A DNA stretch of 64,000 bases from Methanoregulaceae archaeon (lineage in GTDB: Bacteria > Armatimonadota > Fimbriimonadia > Fimbriimonadales > Fimbriimonadaceae), in NCBI GenBank assembly GCA_020850325.1, contig JADZEW010000021.1, forward strand, positions 62,001 to 126,000, given 5' to 3'. Positions within the stretch are counted from its first letter, which is position 1. Every line of letters begins with the position of its first letter. Both the position numbers and the translations under genes were made by a program. The notes beneath the pieces are model-generated. The model ran no database searches and had not been told where the DNA came from. It saw only the letters and a list, made by a program, of their open reading frames with translations. Shown piece after piece: positions 63,418 through 64,000 of the stretch.

Positions 63418-64000
63418 TTGGACGCTTGCCTGATTGTCAACCGCAACTCGCGGCGGGCCCGCAAGTGGAGTTCTCAGGTCGGCGCCTTACTCGCGGAGCG
63501 CGGCATCGAGATCAAGATGTCGCGCTTCGTTTCGGGTGGCCGACATCTGGATGACGCAGGCAAGCAAGCCGCTGAATCTGGCATTGGCGTCGTTGTTATC
63601 GGCGGCGGAGACGGCACGATCAGTGGTCTGGCCAAGTACTTCGCCAAGACCGGGTTAACAGTTGGCCTGCTGCCGTTTGGAACGGGAAACGCCCTTGTCC
63701 GCGACTTAGACATTCCCGTCGACTTGGCCCAAGCCTGTGATGTGATCGCGCGCCAGGAACGCCGCCAGATCGACTTGGGGCAGGTTAACGATGCCTACTT
63801 CGTCAACCACGTCGCGGTCGGCGCTTCGACTTTGGTTTCCCGAAGCCTGAATCCGCAGGCTAAGCGCGTCTTGGGCAAACTGGCCTACTTGGCGGCAGCG
63901 TTTCGAGCGTACATCCACGTGACCTCGTTTCGGGCGGAGCTGACGATGGATGGCGAGCGGTCCGAGTTCGATACCCTCCAGATCGTGGCGGGCAATGGAC
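63418..64000 (+). CDS. Diacylglycerol kinase family lipid kinase (5' part)
   Basis: A partial protein of 194 codons, truncated by the end of the window. It has the DAGK catalytic glycine loop VVIGGGDGTISGLAKYF and LPFGTGNALVRDL, followed by INHVAVGAS-like core (here FVNHVAVGAST). Members phosphorylate diacylglycerol, sphingoid or related lipids using ATP. The likely start is TTG at 63418, 11 bases after the export gene stop; no ATG or GTG is available in this frame between the stop of the previous gene and the start of the domain. Confidence 0.83.
   Translation, partial: MDACLIVNRNSRRARKWSSQVGALLAERGIEIKMSRFVSGGRHLDDAGKQAAESGIGVVVIGGGDGTISGLAKYFAKTGLTVGLLPFGTGNALVRDLDIPVDLAQACDVIARQERRQIDLGQVNDAYFVNHVAVGASTLVSRSLNPQAKRVLGKLAYLAAAFRAYIHVTSFRAELTMDGERSEFDTLQIVAGNG

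Overview
The window looks like a chromosomal segment of a free-living aerobic bacterium of the Armatimonadota, most likely class Fimbriimonadia. This is inferred from content, not from a database match. The clues are several solitary prepilin-like genes whose N-terminus reads [19 protein letters not shown] followed by LFPVF, PEP-CTERM surface proteins, moderately high GC (about 60% by eye), an alternative complex III next to a caa3 oxidase, and many genes whose -10 box sits so close to the start codon that the mRNA would be leaderless. I see no prophage, CRISPR array, complete insertion sequence or rRNA operon.

Layout. 1-5705: ribD, a ThuA-like gene, an S1-domain (CvfB-like) gene coupled to an unknown gene, a prepilin-like gene and a large TPR protein. 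5889-11285: a HTH gene coupled to a glycosyltransferase, two small secreted proteins with near-identical promoters, an M42 aminopeptidase and an RtcB homologue. 11286-15538: a remnant of a vapB antitoxin gene, a small membrane ORF, a membrane-spermidine synthase fusion and a DUF1800 protein. 15638-22864: two prepilin-like genes, a zinc-ribbon/TPR protein, dUTPase, a type 2 ferredoxin-NADP reductase, a PhnP-like hydrolase coupled to a protein that may carry a DnaA-N-like domain, and a Kef-type antiporter. 23012-28928: a PLP-dependent sulfur amino acid enzyme, an ECF sigma/anti-sigma pair with a DUF4446 gene, signal peptidase I, a Nudix protein and a methyltransferase.

29033-43691 is the centrepiece: a tightly coupled, same-strand respiratory cluster. 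It encodes a CtaA-CtaB fusion that makes haem A, alternative complex III (actA-F plus a small one-helix protein), a SCO copper chaperone and all four subunits of a caa3-type oxidase, and it ends at a strong terminator. Read as a unit it builds a quinol to cytochrome c to oxygen chain that replaces the bc1 complex and includes the biosynthesis of its own cofactors.

43692-44968 is a nest of palindromic repeats, including a perfect 33-bp inverted repeat, next to a broken prepilin gene. 44978-49662 holds gatCA with a companion membrane protein and a YyaL-like protein lacking its thioredoxin cysteines. 49728-57884 holds tRNA-Ser(CGA), a possibly acquired FAD oxidoreductase, a CrtI-like desaturase, tRNA-Leu(CAA), and two coupled zinc dehydrogenases followed by an MFS transporter fused to HEAT repeats. 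57931-64000 holds two coupled PEP-CTERM genes, lexA, a SurA/PpiC-like chaperone, rsmI, a Wza-like polysaccharide export protein and the 5' part of a diacylglycerol kinase family gene cut by the window edge.

I found no obviously new defence or biosynthetic system. The most unusual signals are the unified respiratory cluster with its gene fusion, the widespread leaderless promoter architecture, the 33-bp inverted repeat beside the broken prepilin gene, the vapB remnant that still has an operator-like palindrome, the DnaA-N-like protein and the MFS-HEAT fusion.
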